Assembly (NCBI GenBank): GCA_017447875.1
Contig: JAFSMP010000033.1
Span: 1-64,000 of the forward strand
Length of the DNA stretch: 64,000 nucleotides
Origin: Paludibacteraceae bacterium
GTDB lineage: Bacteria > Bacteroidota > Bacteroidia > Bacteroidales > Paludibacteraceae
Reading direction: 5' to 3'
A program made the position numbers and the translations under genes. The notes under the pieces are model-generated. The model did not search any database, was not told where the DNA came from, and saw nothing but the letters and a program-made list of their open reading frames with translations. Positions 36,014-45,168 of this stretch are shown in pieces. Within the stretch, counting starts at the first letter, position 1. The number at the start of each line of letters is the position of its first letter.

Positions 36014-36062
36014 TTTTAATAAAATATGTATAGATTTTAATATAATTTCTCAAATCCGGCTG

Positions 36063-36093
36063 CAAAGTTACAAAAAATTATTGAGATATGCAA
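36063..36093 (-). promoter_or_regulatory. Promoter of ppdK
   Basis: Minus strand TTGCATAT and TAACTTTG with 23-bp spacing; 50 bp upstream of the ATG. Confidence 0.72.
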
Positions 36094-36140
36094 ATATCTG
36101 CGTATAAAAATATTTTTTTTTAGGAAAAACGCGCGCACGC

Positions 36141-36171
36141 TTGCGTATATGAAAAAATTTTTGTAATTTTG
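36141..36171 (+). promoter_or_regulatory. Promoter of the LPP20-like/PEGA operon
   Basis: TTGCGTAT and TAATTTTG, 23-bp spacing. The upstream GCGCGCACGC is almost the same as GCGCACGC ahead of the GH3 promoter at 53933. Confidence 0.72.
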
Positions 36172-36196
36172 CAGCGTTTTTTTACTATGGGCTTTT

Positions 36197-38005
36197 ATGA
36201 GCAAAAAATTTACTTATTTATTGGTATTTATTTTTAACGTCTGCTGCGTGGCAGGAATGTATGCGCAGGACTTTGCGGATATCAAGGGCGATGCGTCGTA
36301 TGTATGGGGGCAGGGTAGTTCAGAGACCTTGCAGTCGGCAGACGATGCCGCGGTTCGGGACCTGATCAGTCAGATCTCGGTGAATATCAACAATGAGGTG
36401 GAGACCACGATCTCGAACGAGCAGTCGGGTGGGGACGCCAAATCGTCCGTCTCGACGACGGGTAACTTACGCGTCAGTTCGAGTGTGCAGTTGTCGAACT
36501 GCAAGCGTCTGGTGAAAGAGGAGAAAGGATTCTTCATCGTGCTGCGTTATGTGGCGCGGGAAGAGATCGATAAGATGTTCGATGCCCGCAAGGCGAAGAT
36601 AGACGACCTGATCAATGCCGCAGAGCGTGCGGAGAGTCGTAATAAAGTGGGCGATGCGTTGCGTAACTACTACTGGGCGCTGAAGATGACGATCTCGATA
36701 CCCGAAGAGCAACGCAGTCGTATGATGGCAGAAGGCGGTATCATGCTCACCACGGAGATTCAGGAGCATATCGAAGATATCCTGGACAGCGTACAGATCG
36801 CGGTGAAGAAGATCGAGAAGACCGAAGATGCCAACAGCATCGAGTTGACGTTTACCTACAAGGGACGGCCTGTGACCAAATGCGACTTCCTGTATTTTGA
36901 CGGATATGACTGGTTGGTTTCTTCCGCGAAAGACGGTGTGGCGGTGGCAGAGATGCCGACCGACGCACGGAACATGAAGATCCGAATGGAGTATATGTTC
37001 CATCATCTATGGAAATCCGACCCGATGGTGAATGCGATCCTGGAGCAGTTGTCCGCACCGATCCCTTATCCGCAAGCGGAGAAACGGGTGGACCTGACGC
37101 AAGTAGCCGCCGAAGAACCGGTGATGCCGGCTACGAACACGAAGGCTATCGCGAAAGAGATGTCGGTGGACAGTCTGGCGGCTTGCGAGAAACAGGTGGT
37201 GTTCAACCAGGCTGAGATCGTTGCTTCGCTCATTAAGTCCATGGAGGCGCGCAAGTACGATGACGTACGTTCCTTATGCACCGAGAACGGCTGGAAATGG
37301 TTCGAGAAACTGGTCAAATACGGTAACGCCAAGATCATCGAGCGTAACGAGTTACAGTTGTCCGCCTTTGCGAACGGCTATCTGGTGCGCGGTATCAAGG
37401 CTTCGTTCTCCTTCAAGAAAAACAGCAAGACTTTCGTGGAAGACCTGGTGTTCTACCTCAAGGACGGCTTGATTGACGGTATCAATTTCGGTCTGGAGAA
37501 GGGTGCGTTGGACGATATCTACCGTCATGAGATGTGGGACCCGAAGAGTAGGCTGGTGCTGGTCAATTTCCTGGAAAACTACAAGACCGCCTATGCCTTG
37601 GAGCGCCTGGACTACCTCAATGCCATCTTCTCGGACGATGCGCTGATCATCGTCGGAAACAAACTGCCGCAGACGAAGGTGTCGGAGATCACGGCGGTGG
37701 ACGAGGAGAGTTACGAGCATAACAAGTTGACCAAGAGTGAGTACATTGCGCAGTTGGAGCGCGTGTTCCGCAAGCAGGAATATGTGAATATCCAATTCGA
37801 GGACGCGTCGGTGAAGAAGACCAACCGCACCTCCGAGCGCTATGAGATCATCATCAAGCAGAATTACTATTCTACGACCTATGCGGACAAGGGTTACTTA
37901 TACCTGCTGGCGGATATCTCCGATCCGGAGATGCCGATCATCCATGTGCGCGTATGGGACGAGAACCGAAATAACCTCATGAATTATGGTGAATGGATTT
38001 TCTAA
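36197..38005 (+). CDS. Secreted LPP20-like domain protein
   Basis: 602 residues with a signal peptide ending GMYAQ. The first mature domain (ASYVWGQGSSETLQSADDAA, VRDLISQISVNINNEVETTI, SVQLSNCKRLVKEEKGFFIV, YVAREEIDKMF) has the pattern of LPP20-type lipoprotein domains, though without a lipobox cysteine. A helical segment (KIDDLINAAERAESRNKVGD) and beta-rich modules follow. LPP20-like proteins in Bacteroidota often pair with PEGA or barrel proteins, as here (next gene, 20-bp overlap). The function is unknown; the location is probably periplasmic or outer membrane. Confidence 0.68.
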   Translation: MSKKFTYLLVFIFNVCCVAGMYAQDFADIKGDASYVWGQGSSETLQSADDAAVRDLISQISVNINNEVETTISNEQSGGDAKSSVSTTGNLRVSSSVQLSNCKRLVKEEKGFFIVLRYVAREEIDKMFDARKAKIDDLINAAERAESRNKVGDALRNYYWALKMTISIPEEQRSRMMAEGGIMLTTEIQEHIEDILDSVQIAVKKIEKTEDANSIELTFTYKGRPVTKCDFLYFDGYDWLVSSAKDGVAVAEMPTDARNMKIRMEYMFHHLWKSDPMVNAILEQLSAPIPYPQAEKRVDLTQVAAEEPVMPATNTKAIAKEMSVDSLAACEKQVVFNQAEIVASLIKSMEARKYDDVRSLCTENGWKWFEKLVKYGNAKIIERNELQLSAFANGYLVRGIKASFSFKKNSKTFVEDLVFYLKDGLIDGINFGLEKGALDDIYRHEMWDPKSRLVLVNFLENYKTAYALERLDYLNAIFSDDALIIVGNKLPQTKVSEITAVDEESYEHNKLTKSEYIAQLERVFRKQEYVNIQFEDASVKKTNRTSERYEIIIKQNYYSTTYADKGYLYLLADISDPEMPIIHVRVWDENRNNLMNYGEWIF

Positions 38006-40229
38006 ATACCTGGGACTGATACTGCTGTCAGTGATCAGTATTCAGTATTCAGTGGCGCAGAACCAAGTGAAGGTGACTGCGCTGCAGCACGATATCAAGG
38101 ACCTGTCGCAGCGTTCGTCGAAGGTGTTTGACCAGAACGGCGAGCGGTGTGCGGTGATCAAGTTCGAGACGCCGATCCCTTCCTTCTTCTCGTTCAACCT
38201 CGGCGCACAGCAGATCGAGAAACGCGAGAACAAAGATGACGAGGTATGGATATGGGTGAGTCCGGACGTGAAGAAGATGACCATCCGCTGCAGCGACTGT
38301 ACGCCGCTCAAGGACTACCGCGTCAACCTCAAGTCGGGTAACGTCTATCGCGCGAAGATCACGACAGGCCTGCCGCAAGAGGTAGCTACGACGCAAAAAG
38401 TCAATTTCTACTGCGATCATATCCCGTACTATATCTCCATCGACGGCGCAGAACCGATAGAGCACAAGGCGCATACCTATTATACGGAGTTACCGATCGG
38501 AGCGCACCAGGTGATGATGTCGGCGAAGTTATACAAGCCGTACAACGCCACGTTCCGCGTGTTCCGCAGCAAGCCGTATATGGATACTGTGCGTCTGGAG
38601 GAGAACTACGGCGAGATCGCATTGACCGCTACGCAGTCCGCTTATACAGTCTATCTGGACGATGAGTTACAGCGTCATAACCGCTTAATCAAAGCCGAAC
38701 CGGGTGAGCACAAGCTGGTGGTGAGCAAAGACCGTTACGAGTCCTATGAGACGCGTGTGGAGGTGAAGCTCAAAGAGCAGACTCCGGTACATGCGGTGCT
38801 CAAACCGGCGTTTATGCTGTTTACGATCGAGGCTGCGGAAGATGAGACGGAGATATGGGTGGACGATACCTACCGCGGTCGCAGAAAAGCGAATGTCGAG
38901 TTGGTATGGGGTACGCACCAGATCGAGGGTCGACGCAAAGGGTATGACACCTGGGAGTACGCGGTGAAGGATATCAATGCCAATTCGGAGAAGAACATCC
39001 GAATCCCGAAGCTGAACAAGCAGTACGGCAGTATCCGTCTGTCGATCTTCCCGCCGGGCGCAGAGACGTATGTGGACGGTAAGTTAGTCAACTCGAGTAA
39101 CGGTATTTACACCGATCCGCGCGTCGTGACCGGTCTGCATTTCGTGCAGATTCGTTTGACGGATTATAAGTCGGTTCGCGACACCTTCACCGTTGAGTCG
39201 GGGCAGGTGTATGCGCGTAACTATGAGTTACAACCGATCGCCTTGGGTGAGGCTACGATTCAGACCGATCAGGATGTGGCGATCTACCGTCGTGTGCCGG
39301 ATGAAGATGTGCCTATCTTCTTGGGACATACGCAGTATAAGGGTAAACTGCCGGCAGGTGAGAACGTGATCGAGTTGAAGAGCGCTGCCGGAGTGACCTG
39401 CCAGTACCACGTGTTCATCAACGAGAAACAGATGCATACCTTCTCTATGCCGTTCAAGCGCAAGCTGATGGTTCGTACCAACGTGGTAGGCGGCAAACTG
39501 ATGGTGAGCACGCCATATACGAAGCAGCCGTACCGTATCAAGGCGAACAAGAAGATGAACAGCAACCCGCTTAAGTATGTCATCGATATCGACAAGAAAG
39601 GCTATCAGCCGTTTCATGACACGATCGACTTGACGATCCCGGGACAGAAATATACGGTTTACCGGGCGGAGTTACGCAAGACCAATGATACCATCCCGCA
39701 TGAGAAACGGTATCAGAGTCCGGCGTTCCTGCAGCGCTACTACGACAATGCCGGTACCTGGTTCATCGGTATCATCGATTTCGGCTATATCTTTGACTTC
39801 AACGGAGGTAAGGACTTTGGATTCAAACATATCCTGACGGCCGGTGTGCTGCCGTTCCGTTACCGCATGTTAGGCGTCAACGCGGCGGACTTCGAGCTCT
39901 GTGTGAGTGACTCGGCGAAGATGGAATCATTCAGTTATCGTCCGAAGATATCGCTCGTGCTGCCCTGCAAGCCGGGCTTTGCCTTCACGTTCTACACGGG
40001 TCTGTCGATCAACCTGTACGACCGGCATTTCGCCAAAGAGAAACCGGCCACAGTGCGTACGGATCTGTTAGGCGGCGTATCGATGAAACTCAACAGCGCA
40101 GGACGTTTCCCGGTGGATATCTTTGCCGAATACAAATATCCGCTGAAGGGACGCGATCTGTCGCTTATCAGTCATAAGGAACAGTTGTTCCGCGTAGGTA
40201 TCCTGTTCACTCCGGGTATCGATCATTAA
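37986..40229 (+). CDS. PEGA-domain protein with a C-terminal barrel-like region
   Basis: 747 residues. The signal peptide core LILLSVISIQYSVAQ is partly encoded by a heptamer array (38028-38055). Several PEGA-type modules follow (GAHQVMMSAKLYKPYNATFR, AEPGEHKLVVSKDRYESYET, VWGTHQIEGRRKGYDTWEYA, GSIRLSIFPPGAETYVDGKL, VTGLHFVQIRLTDYKSVRDT). The last 150 residues (WFIGIIDFGYIFDF, FPVDIFAEYKYPLKG, LFRVGILFTPG) look like barrel strands. PEGA modules bind extracellular or peptidoglycan-linked surfaces in other proteins; the role here is inference. Confidence 0.75.
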   Translation: MVNGFSKYLGLILLSVISIQYSVAQNQVKVTALQHDIKDLSQRSSKVFDQNGERCAVIKFETPIPSFFSFNLGAQQIEKRENKDDEVWIWVSPDVKKMTIRCSDCTPLKDYRVNLKSGNVYRAKITTGLPQEVATTQKVNFYCDHIPYYISIDGAEPIEHKAHTYYTELPIGAHQVMMSAKLYKPYNATFRVFRSKPYMDTVRLEENYGEIALTATQSAYTVYLDDELQRHNRLIKAEPGEHKLVVSKDRYESYETRVEVKLKEQTPVHAVLKPAFMLFTIEAAEDETEIWVDDTYRGRRKANVELVWGTHQIEGRRKGYDTWEYAVKDINANSEKNIRIPKLNKQYGSIRLSIFPPGAETYVDGKLVNSSNGIYTDPRVVTGLHFVQIRLTDYKSVRDTFTVESGQVYARNYELQPIALGEATIQTDQDVAIYRRVPDEDVPIFLGHTQYKGKLPAGENVIELKSAAGVTCQYHVFINEKQMHTFSMPFKRKLMVRTNVVGGKLMVSTPYTKQPYRIKANKKMNSNPLKYVIDIDKKGYQPFHDTIDLTIPGQKYTVYRAELRKTNDTIPHEKRYQSPAFLQRYYDNAGTWFIGIIDFGYIFDFNGGKDFGFKHILTAGVLPFRYRMLGVNAADFELCVSDSAKMESFSYRPKISLVLPCKPGFAFTFYTGLSINLYDRHFAKEKPATVRTDLLGGVSMKLNSAGRFPVDIFAEYKYPLKGRDLSLISHKEQLFRVGILFTPGIDH
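38028..38055. repeat. Heptamer array in a signal-peptide coding region
   Basis: Four 7-nt units: TCAGTGA, TCAGTAT, TCAGTAT, TCAGTGG; encodes SVISIQYSVA of the PEGA protein signal peptide. Confidence 0.7.
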
Positions 40230-40260
40230 TATTGAAAAACAAGCATAATCTATACTATTT

Positions 40261-41490
40261 ATGGCAAGTACCAGACAAGAGCTCATTGACGAGCTGAAGG
40301 CTCTGATGGAGCAAGATGTAATGGTCATCAAGGACCAAGTGGAACACATCAAGACGCAGTTCTACAAGGAAGAATCGGATGAACTGGAAGAGGAGTTTAA
40401 GGCCGTGCTGGCGGAATATAAGTCCAAACGCGCGGAGGCTGTAGCTGTGGCTGCCAAGGAGCAGGAGGCGAATCTCAAACGCAAGCAGGCGATCCTGGAT
40501 ACGATGAAGACGCTGGCGGAGGGAGAGACGGACGCCGTGATGAGCGCTCTGCCGCGTATGCGTGAGTTACAGGCCGAATGGAAAACCATCGGTGCCGTAG
40601 CCGCAGACAAGGTACAGGAGTTGCGCAAGGCGTACCAGAAATACCAGGAGCAGTTCTACGATATGGTGAAGATCAATATCGAGTTGCGTGATCTGGATTT
40701 CAAGAAGAACCTGGAGATGAAGACCTTGCTGTGCGAAGCAGCCGAGCGTCTGCAGAACAACGACAATATCGTAGAAGCCAGCCGTGCGTTGCAGCAGTTG
40801 CATGACGAGTGGGCAGAGATCGGTCCGGTGGCGCGTGAGTTACGCGAAGACCTGTGGGAGCGTTTCAAAGCGGCTTCTACCATCATCAATAAGAAACATC
40901 AGGCATTCTTCGATGAGTTACATGCCAAGGAGCAGGAGAACCTGAACGCCAAGCGTGCGATCATCGAGCAGCTGCAGGCATTGATTACCGAGATGACCGC
41001 AGAGGATGCCAAGAAAGATGCCAAGGCATGGGAAGAGGCTACGGAGCAAGTGCAGAAGATGCAGGAGGCGTGGCGTAAGATCGGTTTTGCACCCAAGAAA
41101 TACAACCAGTCGATCTACGATGAGTACCGCGCAGAGTGCGATAAGTTCTTCCAGGCTAAGAAAGCGTTCTTCCTCACCCTGCGTGAGCGTCGTAAGGAAC
41201 GGGAACAACGCCATAAGGAGTATTTGGAGCGCGTGAAGGCACGGGAAGAGCGTCAACGCGAGCGGGAAGAGAAGATGCAGAAGATGGTAGCCAAAGGCGG
41301 TGAAAGCCTGCGTCGTATGCGCGACAAACTGCAGCAGGAGATCAAGACCGCGGAGAACAATATCCTCTTCTTCACCGCCAAGTCCAAGACCGCTAACAAA
41401 CTCGTGGACGACATGCAGAAGAAGATCGATGTGCTCAAGAAACAGTTAGAGGACATCAAGACCCAAATTGACAAAGCAGAAGAAGAGTAA
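40261..41490 (+). CDS. DUF349-domain coiled-coil protein
   Basis: 409 residues, almost entirely helical and highly charged. DUF349 marks are the W-containing segments MRELQAEWKTIGAVAADKVQ, LHDEWAEIGPVARELREDLW and MQEAWRKIGFAPKKYNQSIY, spaced about 70 residues. A basic helix (RERRKEREQRHKEYLERVKA) and a final coiled coil (KLVDDMQKKIDVLKKQLED) follow. The protein is shorter than many Bacteroidota DUF349 proteins. Its stop overlaps the ftsE-like start by one base, implying translational coupling. Function unknown. Confidence 0.82.
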   Translation: MASTRQELIDELKALMEQDVMVIKDQVEHIKTQFYKEESDELEEEFKAVLAEYKSKRAEAVAVAAKEQEANLKRKQAILDTMKTLAEGETDAVMSALPRMRELQAEWKTIGAVAADKVQELRKAYQKYQEQFYDMVKINIELRDLDFKKNLEMKTLLCEAAERLQNNDNIVEASRALQQLHDEWAEIGPVARELREDLWERFKAASTIINKKHQAFFDELHAKEQENLNAKRAIIEQLQALITEMTAEDAKKDAKAWEEATEQVQKMQEAWRKIGFAPKKYNQSIYDEYRAECDKFFQAKKAFFLTLRERRKEREQRHKEYLERVKAREERQREREEKMQKMVAKGGESLRRMRDKLQQEIKTAENNILFFTAKSKTANKLVDDMQKKIDVLKKQLEDIKTQIDKAEEE

Positions 41491-42158
41491 TGGCAGTTCT
41501 GATCGAATATAAGAATGTAGCGATTCATCAAGCCGACCAGATCGTGCTGCATGATGTCAACCTGCACGTGGAGAACGGCGAGATGATATACATGTTAGGC
41601 AAGGTAGGCAGCGGTAAATCGTCTCTGATGCAGACCTTCTATGGTGCCCTGCCGATCGCCGAAGGAGAGGCGCACGTGCTCGACTACGACATGACGCGTA
41701 TCCGTCAGCGTAAGTTGCCCTATCTGCGTCGGAGGTTAGGCATCATCTTCCAGGACTATAAACTGCTCACCGACCGCTCGGTAGAGGAGAACCTGCTGTT
41801 CGTCTTGCGTGCCACCGGATGGAAAGACAAGCAACTGATGAAGTCGCATGTGCAGGAGATCTTGCAGCAGGTAGGCATGGAGAACAAGGCCTATAAGAAA
41901 CCGTATGAGTTATCCGGAGGTGAGCAGCAGCGTGTGGTCATTGCACGTGCCTTGCTGAACTCACCGGAGATCATCCTGGCCGATGAACCGACCGGCAACC
42001 TCGATGCTGAGACGGGTAAGGAGATCATGGACCTGCTGTACACCATCAGTCAGGCGGGTATCACCATACTGATGTCCACCCATAACAGGCTGTGGCCGGA
42101 GTTGTATCCGGGTAAGAAATGGCTATTTAACGGAGGAGAGATCAAAGATGTCGATTAA
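41490..42158 (+). CDS. ftsE: FtsE-like ABC transporter ATP-binding protein
   Basis: 222 residues. Walker [13 protein letters not shown] (K replaces the usual first variable residue), Q-loop [13 protein letters not shown], signature [18 protein letters not shown], Walker [13 protein letters not shown] and H-loop MSTHN. The short length and [20 protein letters not shown] are typical for FtsE, which with FtsX controls periplasmic peptidoglycan hydrolases. FtsX is not adjacent; it is separate in many Bacteroidota. Overlaps sufE by 11 bp. Confidence 0.85.
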   Translation: MAVLIEYKNVAIHQADQIVLHDVNLHVENGEMIYMLGKVGSGKSSLMQTFYGALPIAEGEAHVLDYDMTRIRQRKLPYLRRRLGIIFQDYKLLTDRSVEENLLFVLRATGWKDKQLMKSHVQEILQQVGMENKAYKKPYELSGGEQQRVVIARALLNSPEIILADEPTGNLDAETGKEIMDLLYTISQAGITILMSTHNRLWPELYPGKKWLFNGGEIKDVD

Positions 42159-42570
42159 CGAGATACAAGACGAGATCATCGAGGAGTTCGAGGTCTTCGA
42201 TGACTGGATGGACCGCTACCAACTCATCATCGACTACGCCAATGAGTTGAAGAAAAAGCCGATGCTGGCGGAGGATAAGATCGACCGCAATAAGATCGAC
42301 GGCTGTCAGTCAACCGTCTGGTTCACGGCGCGTATGGAGGAAGGGAAGATCATCTTCAACGGCGATTCGGATGCATTGTTGGTCAAAGGTATCGTAGCCT
42401 TGTTACTCGCGGTGCTGAGCGGACATACGCCGCAAGAGATCCTCAAGGCCGATCTGTATTTCATCGACAGGATAGGGCTGCGGGAACATCTCAGTCCCAC
42501 ACGCAGCAACGGCGTAGCCGCTATGTTAAAACAGATGAAGTTATACGCTCTTGCGTATCAGTCGAAATAA
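42148..42570 (+). CDS. sufE: SufE-like sulfur acceptor
   Basis: 140 residues. FEVFDDWMDRYQLIIDYANE opens the domain; DGCQSTVWFTARMEEGKIIF contains the active cysteine in the GCQSxVW motif; FNGDSDALLVKGIVALLLAV follows. SufE takes persulfide sulfur from SufS for Fe-S cluster assembly. No suf genes lie nearby. The 3' end overlaps the convergent aroK by 30 bp. Confidence 0.92.
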   Translation: MSINEIQDEIIEEFEVFDDWMDRYQLIIDYANELKKKPMLAEDKIDRNKIDGCQSTVWFTARMEEGKIIFNGDSDALLVKGIVALLLAVLSGHTPQEILKADLYFIDRIGLREHLSPTRSNGVAAMLKQMKLYALAYQSK

Positions 42571-43086
42571 CTCTTCAGCAATCCTTTCATCGGACTGCTC
42601 ATCGCAGAGTTCGACATCGAGAATATGATGCGCGCGGCTGTAGAACGGTTCGCGCGCTTCTAATTGCGGAGCGATGAACTCCAGCAACTCCTGCTCCGTG
42701 CGTCCTTGCAACACCGGCCGATCACTCAGGTCTGTCAGGCTCAGACGCTTGGCTAAGTGTTCGGGTTTCCAGCGGATATAGATGCTCGTACCTAATTCCC
42801 GCAAGCAGTCCATGTTATCTTCCCAACACGGATAGCCGCCACCGGTGGCGTAGATGATATGTTCAAACGGGATCTGATCCGCTAGATCTTCCACTACGTA
42901 TTTCTCTTTCTTACGGAAGGCTTCCAAACCAAAGGTACGGATATAATCCGCCGTGGTGTAACCGTGAATCTGCTCGAACGCGTCGTCCAGATCCACAAAA
43001 CGCCAGCCGAGTTTGTCTGCCAGCAGTCGTCCGGCAGTCGTCTTACCGGCTCCCATATAACCAACCAAATAGATAGGAAGTTCCAT
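42541..43086 (-). CDS. aroK: Shikimate kinase
   Basis: 181 residues from ATG at 43086; the TTG at 43098 is less likely. P-loop VGYMGAGKTTAGRLLAD, shikimate-binding VDLDDAFE and TFGLEAFRKKE, Walker-B-like IIYATGGGYPCWEDN with the GGG motif, and lid DLSDRPVLQGRTEQEL. Phosphorylates shikimate in chorismate synthesis. It starts with an ATGA overlap to the preceding small secreted gene and ends the porU-porV-ispF run. Confidence 0.94.
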   Translation of the reverse strand: MELPIYLVGYMGAGKTTAGRLLADKLGWRFVDLDDAFEQIHGYTTADYIRTFGLEAFRKKEKYVVEDLADQIPFEHIIYATGGGYPCWEDNMDCLRELGTSIYIRWKPEHLAKRLSLTDLSDRPVLQGRTEQELLEFIAPQLEAREPFYSRAHHILDVELCDEQSDERIAEELFRLIRKSV

Positions 43087-43409
43087 CAGTATTCCCAATT
43101 GTCATTGTCTTTCCATACGATCCGGCCGTCCTGAATAGAAGCCAGCGGAAAGATAGAAGGAGTAGGGGATTGCGGGGTGGCGATCAGTTGCCACTCCTTA
43201 TTATATACACGCGCGCACGAAGAGCATTGCGGTGCACAAACGGTCAGCACCACCAGGATCGAATCCGACTCATACACCTCGAGCGTCGCGCTGTCCGTCA
43301 CTTGCACGCGGGTGTATGGTCCGACCGTCTCCACGACCTCCGGATGTCCTTTGAGTTGAAACAGATCCGGGATCAGCGTCATTGCTATAGAAAGAAAGAG
43401 GTATCTCAT
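43086..43409 (-). CDS. Small secreted protein with a cysteine cluster (possible DUF3256-like)
   Basis: 107 residues. A short hydrophobic N-terminus (MRYLFLSIAMTLIPDLF) may be a signal peptide, followed by strands (VQVTDSATLEVYESDSILVV) and VCAPQCSSCARVYNKEWQLI with four cysteines. The ending IVWKDNDNWEY is acidic and aromatic. The cysteine-containing part reminds me of the C-terminal region of Bacteroidota DUF3256 proteins, but this copy is about half their length; weak assignment. It overlaps ispF and aroK by ATGA-type junctions. Confidence 0.55.
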   Translation of the reverse strand: MRYLFLSIAMTLIPDLFQLKGHPEVVETVGPYTRVQVTDSATLEVYESDSILVVLTVCAPQCSSCARVYNKEWQLIATPQSPTPSIFPLASIQDGRIVWKDNDNWEY

Positions 43410-43876
43410 TGTATCAGTACAACGGCATAAGCCGCAATGCCTTCTTCTCGACCGACAAAACCCAAATGCTCGGTCGTGGTGGCTTTGATACTCACTTGTC
43501 CCGGTGCCACGTTCATCACCTCAGCCAGACAAGCCTGCATCGCTTCAATATGCGGATTCAATTTCGGCGCCTGCGCACAGATCGTAATATCGCAGTTTCC
43601 TAACTCATATCCGGCGTTACGGATCATGTCCATCACGCGGCGAAGAAGAATTTTGGAATCTATGCCTTCATATTCGTTGCCCTTGGTGTCCGGAAAATGA
43701 TAGCCAATATCGCGCATAGCGGCGGCACCTAAGAGAGCGTCGCACAACGCATGGATGACCACGTCGGCATCCGAATGACCGAGCAGGCCGCGTTCACAGG
43801 GTACCTCAATTCCCCCTAACCACAAAGCGCGGTTAGGGGCAAATTGATGTACGTCATATCCAAAACCGATTCTCAT
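43406..43876 (-). CDS. ispF: 2-C-methyl-D-erythritol 2,4-cyclodiphosphate synthase
   Basis: 156 residues. GYDVHQFAPNRALWLGG holds the DVH zinc ligand, LLGHSDADVVIHALCDALLG the HSD-A-D-H site, IGYHFPDTKGNEYEGIDS the substrate loop, and IKATTTEHLGFVGREEGIAA the conserved C-terminus. Acts in the non-mevalonate isoprenoid pathway. Coupled by ATGA overlaps to porV upstream and the small secreted gene downstream. Confidence 0.96.
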   Translation of the reverse strand: MRIGFGYDVHQFAPNRALWLGGIEVPCERGLLGHSDADVVIHALCDALLGAAAMRDIGYHFPDTKGNEYEGIDSKILLRRVMDMIRNAGYELGNCDITICAQAPKLNPHIEAMQACLAEVMNVAPGQVSIKATTTEHLGFVGREEGIAAYAVVLIQ

Positions 43877-45051
43877 TTCTTGTTATTTACAAGATCTTTG
43901 ATACCGGCAAGGTCAAAGCCGAGCGTGAAGCGCATGGTCTGATCCAGCGGGTTGGTAGCTGCCAGACCTACGCAGTACGATACGTCCAGCGTGACGATCG
44001 AGAGGTGGAAACCGGCACCGAAAGTGAGGTAGTTACGGTTACCCTTGTAGTAGTTCTCGTAACTGTAACCGGCACGAGCGAAGAACTGCTTGTTGTAGCT
44101 ATACTCGATACCTGCGCCCCAACGAACCTCGTTGAACTCCTCTTTGACACCACCCGGAGCGTCCGCAAAGGACTGGAACCAACCTTTGGCAGGGTTGATC
44201 TGGCTGTACTGCTCACCCGTATATTCCTTACCGTCCGGTGCTTTGGTCGATTTACGACTCGGTACCATCATCTTGTTCGCCTCGAGGTTGAAGGTGAGGA
44301 AGTTATACTTGTCGCACGGTAACTCATAGCCTACACCGATATTCATTGATGCCGGGATGAAGTTACTGGTCACTTTGTCGTAGGTCATCTTACCACCGAG
44401 GTTCTTGATCGTGAAACCGAGGGCGAAGTTACTCGTTCCCATCGGTAACTCGATCGGCTGACGGTAGTACAGACCGATGTCTGCAGCCATCGTCCATGCC
44501 GGATGCATCTCGGTAGCACCGCTCTCACCGGCTGAACTGTTCACGCCGTTATTGAGGTCGGAGTAGAGGAAACGAACCGCCACCGACATCGATACGTACT
44601 CGTGTAACTTACGGAAATAGCTCACATCCAGCGCCCACTCATTCGGACGCACTTTCTGCAACTCCTGACCCTTGCTGTCGGTGAGCGATACATCACCCAT
44701 CGAGAAATAGGTGAAGCTGGCACCGATACCGCCGGCCAACTCACCGAAGTTATAGAATCCGGCAAGGTAAGCCAGGTCGATGTCTCCGACCAGTTTACGG
44801 AGCCACGGCGTGTAGTTAGCGGTCAATCCACCCTTGGAGTACATGTACGCGTACTTGGCAGGGTTCCAGTACTGTGAGTTAAAATCTGCATCGGTAGCCA
44901 CGCCGACATCACCCAAACCGGCAGCACGTGCATCCGGAGCGATAGACAGCGACGGCATCGAAGTGATCAGCGGGTTCATTGTGTCATCTGCAGCTTTGGC
45001 ACTGATCGTCAGGCACAAAAGGGCTGCAAGCGAAATAAGAATTTTTTTCAT
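43873..45051 (-). CDS. porV: Type IX secretion outer-membrane protein PorV (LptO)
   Basis: 392 residues with signal peptide MKKILISLAALLCLTISAKA. PSLSIAPDARAAGLGDVGVATDAD is the opening of the PorV/PorQ barrel family, followed by FNSQYWNPAKYAYM, SYFRKLHEYVSMSVAVRFLY and the final strand FTLGFDLAGIKDL. PorV shuttles cargo from the translocon to the PorU attachment complex. It lies downstream of porU on the same strand, a common pairing. The gap to porU (118 bp) holds a 9-nt repeat array. Confidence 0.92.
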   Translation of the reverse strand: MKKILISLAALLCLTISAKAADDTMNPLITSMPSLSIAPDARAAGLGDVGVATDADFNSQYWNPAKYAYMYSKGGLTANYTPWLRKLVGDIDLAYLAGFYNFGELAGGIGASFTYFSMGDVSLTDSKGQELQKVRPNEWALDVSYFRKLHEYVSMSVAVRFLYSDLNNGVNSSAGESGATEMHPAWTMAADIGLYYRQPIELPMGTSNFALGFTIKNLGGKMTYDKVTSNFIPASMNIGVGYELPCDKYNFLTFNLEANKMMVPSRKSTKAPDGKEYTGEQYSQINPAKGWFQSFADAPGGVKEEFNEVRWGAGIEYSYNKQFFARAGYSYENYYKGNRNYLTFGAGFHLSIVTLDVSYCVGLAATNPLDQTMRFTLGFDLAGIKDLVNNKK

Positions 45052-45078
45052 TGTGATATTATTGTTTTTTTTATAAAT

Positions 45079-45114
45079 TTCTGAATATTCCGAATATTCT
45101 GAATAATCCGATTT
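45079..45114. repeat. Nonamer array between porU and porV
   Basis: Four 9-nt units: TTCTGAATA, TTCCGAATA, TTCTGAATA, ATCCGATTT. Related in consensus to the 9-nt array at 63952-63996. Confidence 0.65.
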
Positions 45115-45168
45115 TTTTAAACTTTTCCAGCGATATGCTTCATAGGCAATGAACAGACTAATTTATTA

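Noticed and set aside
33287-36019. Plus-strand frames opposite ppdK as a hidden gene
   Set aside because: They follow from the codon bias of ppdK; no start signal or family match.
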